Shown piece after piece: positions 6,328-8,318 of a DNA stretch of 8,318 bases; position 1 is the first letter of the stretch; each line of letters begins with the position of its first letter. The position numbers were made by a program, and so were the translations under genes. The notes beneath the pieces are model-generated. The model made no database searches, was not told the origin of the DNA, and was given only the letters and a program-made list of their open reading frames with translations. Source of the DNA: Porticoccaceae bacterium (GTDB lineage Bacteria; Pseudomonadota; Gammaproteobacteria; Pseudomonadales; Porticoccaceae); contig JASLVT010000045.1 of the NCBI GenBank assembly GCA_030741175.1, positions 1 to 8,318 of the forward strand, given 5' to 3'.

Positions 6328-7258
6328 CTACCAGTCTTTTCGGGGCTAATTTACCGTCTTCGGTCACAGTTCCGACGCCCAAAAAGGCACCACCCTCGCG
6401 AAAGACGCGCACTATATCGCCTTCTTGTCCATTGCGAAAGGCCTGTGTTGACATTACTTCCTGACCCATTTGGAAGTATTGCGCCACAATATCGGTTAAT
6501 TCCACCGCCATTCGGTCTGCCACAGCGATATCCATAGGCTGCAATAGGTGGTCCAGATCAGCGGGTTGACAGGTTTCACGCAGGGTTTCCAAGTCCGATA
6601 GCACCATTGTTTGAGCATCGGTAAAAGGTCCAGCAATGTGTCGATGCAAGGCACTCACATGAGCGCCACAGCCCAAAGCTTTGCCCAGATCCTCGGCCAG
6701 GCTTCTAACGTAAGTACCTTTGCTAACATGCAGCTCAACATCCAATTCAGCACGTTGGCCAGGGCGAAAGTCTAGAATTTCATAATGGGAGACAGTAATG
6801 TCTCGCGCTTCCCGATCTACCTCTATCCCCTGACGTGCCAGTTTGTACAGTGGCTGGCCGTTAAATTTAATAGCCGAGTACATTGATGGAATTTGCTGAA
6901 TATCGCCGCGAAATTCATCTATGGCCGCCTCAATTTTATCTCGAGTTAGGTCAGACGCATCTGCCTCTAAAATACTATCGCCATCACAATCACCAGTTTC
7001 TGTGGCCATACCCAAAGTGAAAGTACTACGGTAGTGCTTATCGGAATCCAATAGAAACTGACTGAACTTAGTCGCCTCTCCCAGACAAATGGGTAACACC
7101 CCCGTCGCTAATGGGTCAAGCGCACCGGTATGACCCGCTTTATTGGCATCGAAAAGATTCTTTACCCGTTGCAATGCTTGGTTAGAGGTAAGATCCAATG
7201 GTTTATTCAGCAGAAAAATACCATTGACGGGACGACCGCGGTTGCGCCTGCGAGCCAA
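6317..7258 (-). CDS. truB: tRNA pseudouridine-55 synthase TruB
   Basis: TruB isomerises uridine 55 in the T-loop of most tRNAs to pseudouridine and also helps tRNA fold. The product has 313 residues (E. coli 314). Catalytic Asp48 lies in GHTGALDPLATGVLP, at the same number as E. coli. Further family motifs are IPSMYSAIKFNGQPLYKLARQG and SKGTYVRSLAEDLG. A small C-terminal PUA-like domain occupies about 240-313, with FLGVGTV and LAPKRLV. The start is a TTG at 7258, 2 bases after the rbfA stop. No ATG or GTG lies nearby, the Asp48 numbering fits, and GAGGA (minus strand of 7268-7272) lies 9 bases upstream inside rbfA. Translational coupling to rbfA is likely. Confidence 0.96.
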   Translation of the reverse strand: MARRRNRGRPVNGIFLLNKPLDLTSNQALQRVKNLFDANKAGHTGALDPLATGVLPICLGEATKFSQFLLDSDKHYRSTFTLGMATETGDCDGDSILEADASDLTRDKIEAAIDEFRGDIQQIPSMYSAIKFNGQPLYKLARQGIEVDREARDITVSHYEILDFRPGQRAELDVELHVSKGTYVRSLAEDLGKALGCGAHVSALHRHIAGPFTDAQTMVLSDLETLRETCQPADLDHLLQPMDIAVADRMAVELTDIVAQYFQMGQEVMSTQAFRNGQEGDIVRVFREGGAFLGVGTVTEDGKLAPKRLVVEM

Positions 7259-7260
7259 AT

Positions 7261-7653
7261 TTACTGATCCTCGCTATCAGCAGAGGCAACGGAGGTCTCT
7301 TTTGATATCGCCAAATCAATCAGCGCTGAAAGATGCTGACCGCGTCGACCGCTTTCGTCATAAGAAAACTGTAATTTAGGGGTGATGCGTAATTTGATAC
7401 TAGCCGCCAAAAGCTTGCGCAAATACCCAGAGGCACCATTCAGCGCCTCCAGTGCCACATCAATATCCTTTTGACTGCGATCGCCAATAAAGCTTACAAA
7501 TACCTTGGCATAGGCGAGGTCACGACTCACTTCGACATCAGTGACGCTGAGCATACCCACTCTGGGGTCACTGATATTGTCGCGTATCAATACTGCCAAC
7601 TCCTGCTGCACAGCATCTGATACCCGTTCGACTCTAGTAAATTCTCTTGGCAT
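7261..7653 (-). CDS. rbfA: Ribosome-binding factor A
   Basis: RbfA is a single-domain KH-fold protein that binds immature 30S subunits and aids processing of the 16S rRNA 5' end; in E. coli it is needed at low temperature. The 130 residues match the family (E. coli 133). Recognisable blocks are REFTRVERVSDAVQQELA at the N-terminus, ISDPRVGMLSVTDVEVSRDL in the middle, AYAKVFVSF, and SGYLRKLLAASIKLRITPKL. The acidic C-terminus is typical. The start is the ATG at 7653, 17 bases after the infB stop. No good SD precedes it (only a weak GGGT), so re-initiation after infB may drive translation. It sits in the usual place between infB and truB. Confidence 0.97.
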   Translation of the reverse strand: MPREFTRVERVSDAVQQELAVLIRDNISDPRVGMLSVTDVEVSRDLAYAKVFVSFIGDRSQKDIDVALEALNGASGYLRKLLAASIKLRITPKLQFSYDESGRRGQHLSALIDLAISKETSVASADSEDQ

Positions 7654-7670
7654 CTAATGACTGACCCGTA

Positions 7671-8318
7671 TTACAACGAACGTTGAACCTGCGTGACATC
7701 ATAAACTTCAATCAGATCACCAGATTTGACATCATTGTAGTCCTTCACACCGATACCACACTCCATACCATTGCGAACCTCTGCCGCTTCATCTTTGAAG
7801 CGTCGCAAGGATTCCAACTCGCCCTGATAGATCACCACATCGTCGCGCAGGACACGGATAGGCTTGTTGCGATAAACAGTGCCTTCAACCACCATACAGC
7901 CTGCAATAGCACCGTATTTGGGTGAGCGGAACACATCGCGCACCTCGGCAATACCGACAATCTCTTCCTTAGTTTCCGGAGCCAACATACCGGATAGTGC
8001 CTGTTTCACCTCGTCGAGAAGGTTGTAGATAACACTGTAGTAGCGAACTTCAATCTCTTCTTTCTCAGCAAGTGCGCGGGCAGCTCCTCCAGCACGCACA
8101 TTGAATCCGAGTACAATCGCACCCGTTGTCAATGCCAGATTAATATCAGATTCAGTAATACCACCAACACCAGAGGCAACAATATCAACCGCGACTTCTT
8201 CTGTTGCGAAATCATTTAATGCACTATTGATTGCTTCAAGAGATCCACGCACATCAGTTTTAACAATGAGGTTGAGCTTATTAACCTGCTCAGCACCCAT
8301 ATCGGTAAACATATTTTC
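7671..8318 (-). CDS. infB: Translation initiation factor IF2, C-terminal part (5' end outside window)
   Basis: IF2 is the GTPase that brings initiator fMet-tRNA to the 30S subunit and promotes subunit joining. The visible 215 residues read through the window edge and end at a TAA at 7671. They begin ENMFTDMG and cover domain C1 (from about [20 protein letters not shown]) and the fMet-tRNA-binding beta-barrel C2. Conserved C-terminal blocks are [63 protein letters not shown] and [12 protein letters not shown]. The end DVTQVQRSL corresponds to E. coli EIIEIQRTIA. The G domain and N-terminal domains are outside. The Met at 8312 is internal, not a start. The gene leads the rbfA-truB-rpsO-pnp run here; nusA would be expected upstream. 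Confidence 0.98.
   Translation of the reverse strand, partial: ENMFTDMGAEQVNKLNLIVKTDVRGSLEAINSALNDFATEEVAVDIVASGVGGITESDINLALTTGAIVLGFNVRAGGAARALAEKEEIEVRYYSVIYNLLDEVKQALSGMLAPETKEEIVGIAEVRDVFRSPKYGAIAGCMVVEGTVYRNKPIRVLRDDVVIYQGELESLRRFKDEAAEVRNGMECGIGVKDYNDVKSGDLIEVYDVTQVQRSL

Noticed and set aside
6120..6464. 114-codon plus-strand open frame spanning the rpsO-truB junction
   Set aside because: It is antisense to two conserved genes and to the rpsO leader, with no supporting signals.
8310..8312. ATG near the right edge as start of a short protein
   Set aside because: The frame stays open to the window edge and the residues before it match IF2, so it is an internal methionine of infB.

Overview
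This window looks like chromosomal housekeeping DNA from a gammaproteobacterium, probably a free-living or marine lineage related to Pseudomonas and Cellvibrio. The proteins resemble their E. coli and Pseudomonas counterparts over full length. The gene order nusA-side infB-rbfA-truB-rpsO-pnp and the grpE-dnaK pair divergent from recN are both typical of that class. The genus is an inference. No mobile element, CRISPR array, tRNA, rRNA or sign of horizontal transfer was seen.

Layout from left to right. Positions 1-960 (minus) hold the N-terminal half of dnaK, cut by the window edge. Positions 1064-1663 (minus) hold grpE. Positions 1664-1818 are a divergent control region with a consensus-like heat-shock (sigma-32) promoter reading into grpE-dnaK, a sigma-70-like promoter reading into recN, and a perfect inverted repeat between and overlapping them. 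Positions 1819-3492 (plus) hold recN. It converges with pnp (3605-5752, minus), and a strong intrinsic terminator for pnp lies between them. Further right, all on the minus strand, are rpsO (5963-6232), truB (6317-7258), rbfA (7261-7653) and the C-terminal part of infB (7671-8318, cut by the edge). No gap without a gene exceeds 300 bases; the longest is the 210-base rpsO-pnp spacer.

Functionally there are two units. One is the protein-folding heat-shock operon: GrpE is the nucleotide exchange factor for DnaK. The other is the translation and RNA-metabolism operon: initiation factor IF2, 30S maturation factor RbfA, tRNA pseudouridine-55 synthase TruB, ribosomal protein S15 and polynucleotide phosphorylase. 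RecN, an SMC-like DNA repair ATPase, sits between them.

The protein-coding content is ordinary, and I found no previously undescribed multi-gene system. What deserves attention is RNA-level control. The rpsO leader can fold into an H-type pseudoknot whose second stem abuts the Shine-Dalgarno (SD) sequence, matching the known logic of S15 autoregulation. The rpsO-pnp spacer holds a long near-perfect duplex like the RNase III target in the E. coli pnp leader, plus a second strong hairpin without a U-tract. The grpE leader and the grpE-dnaK spacer also carry hairpins.
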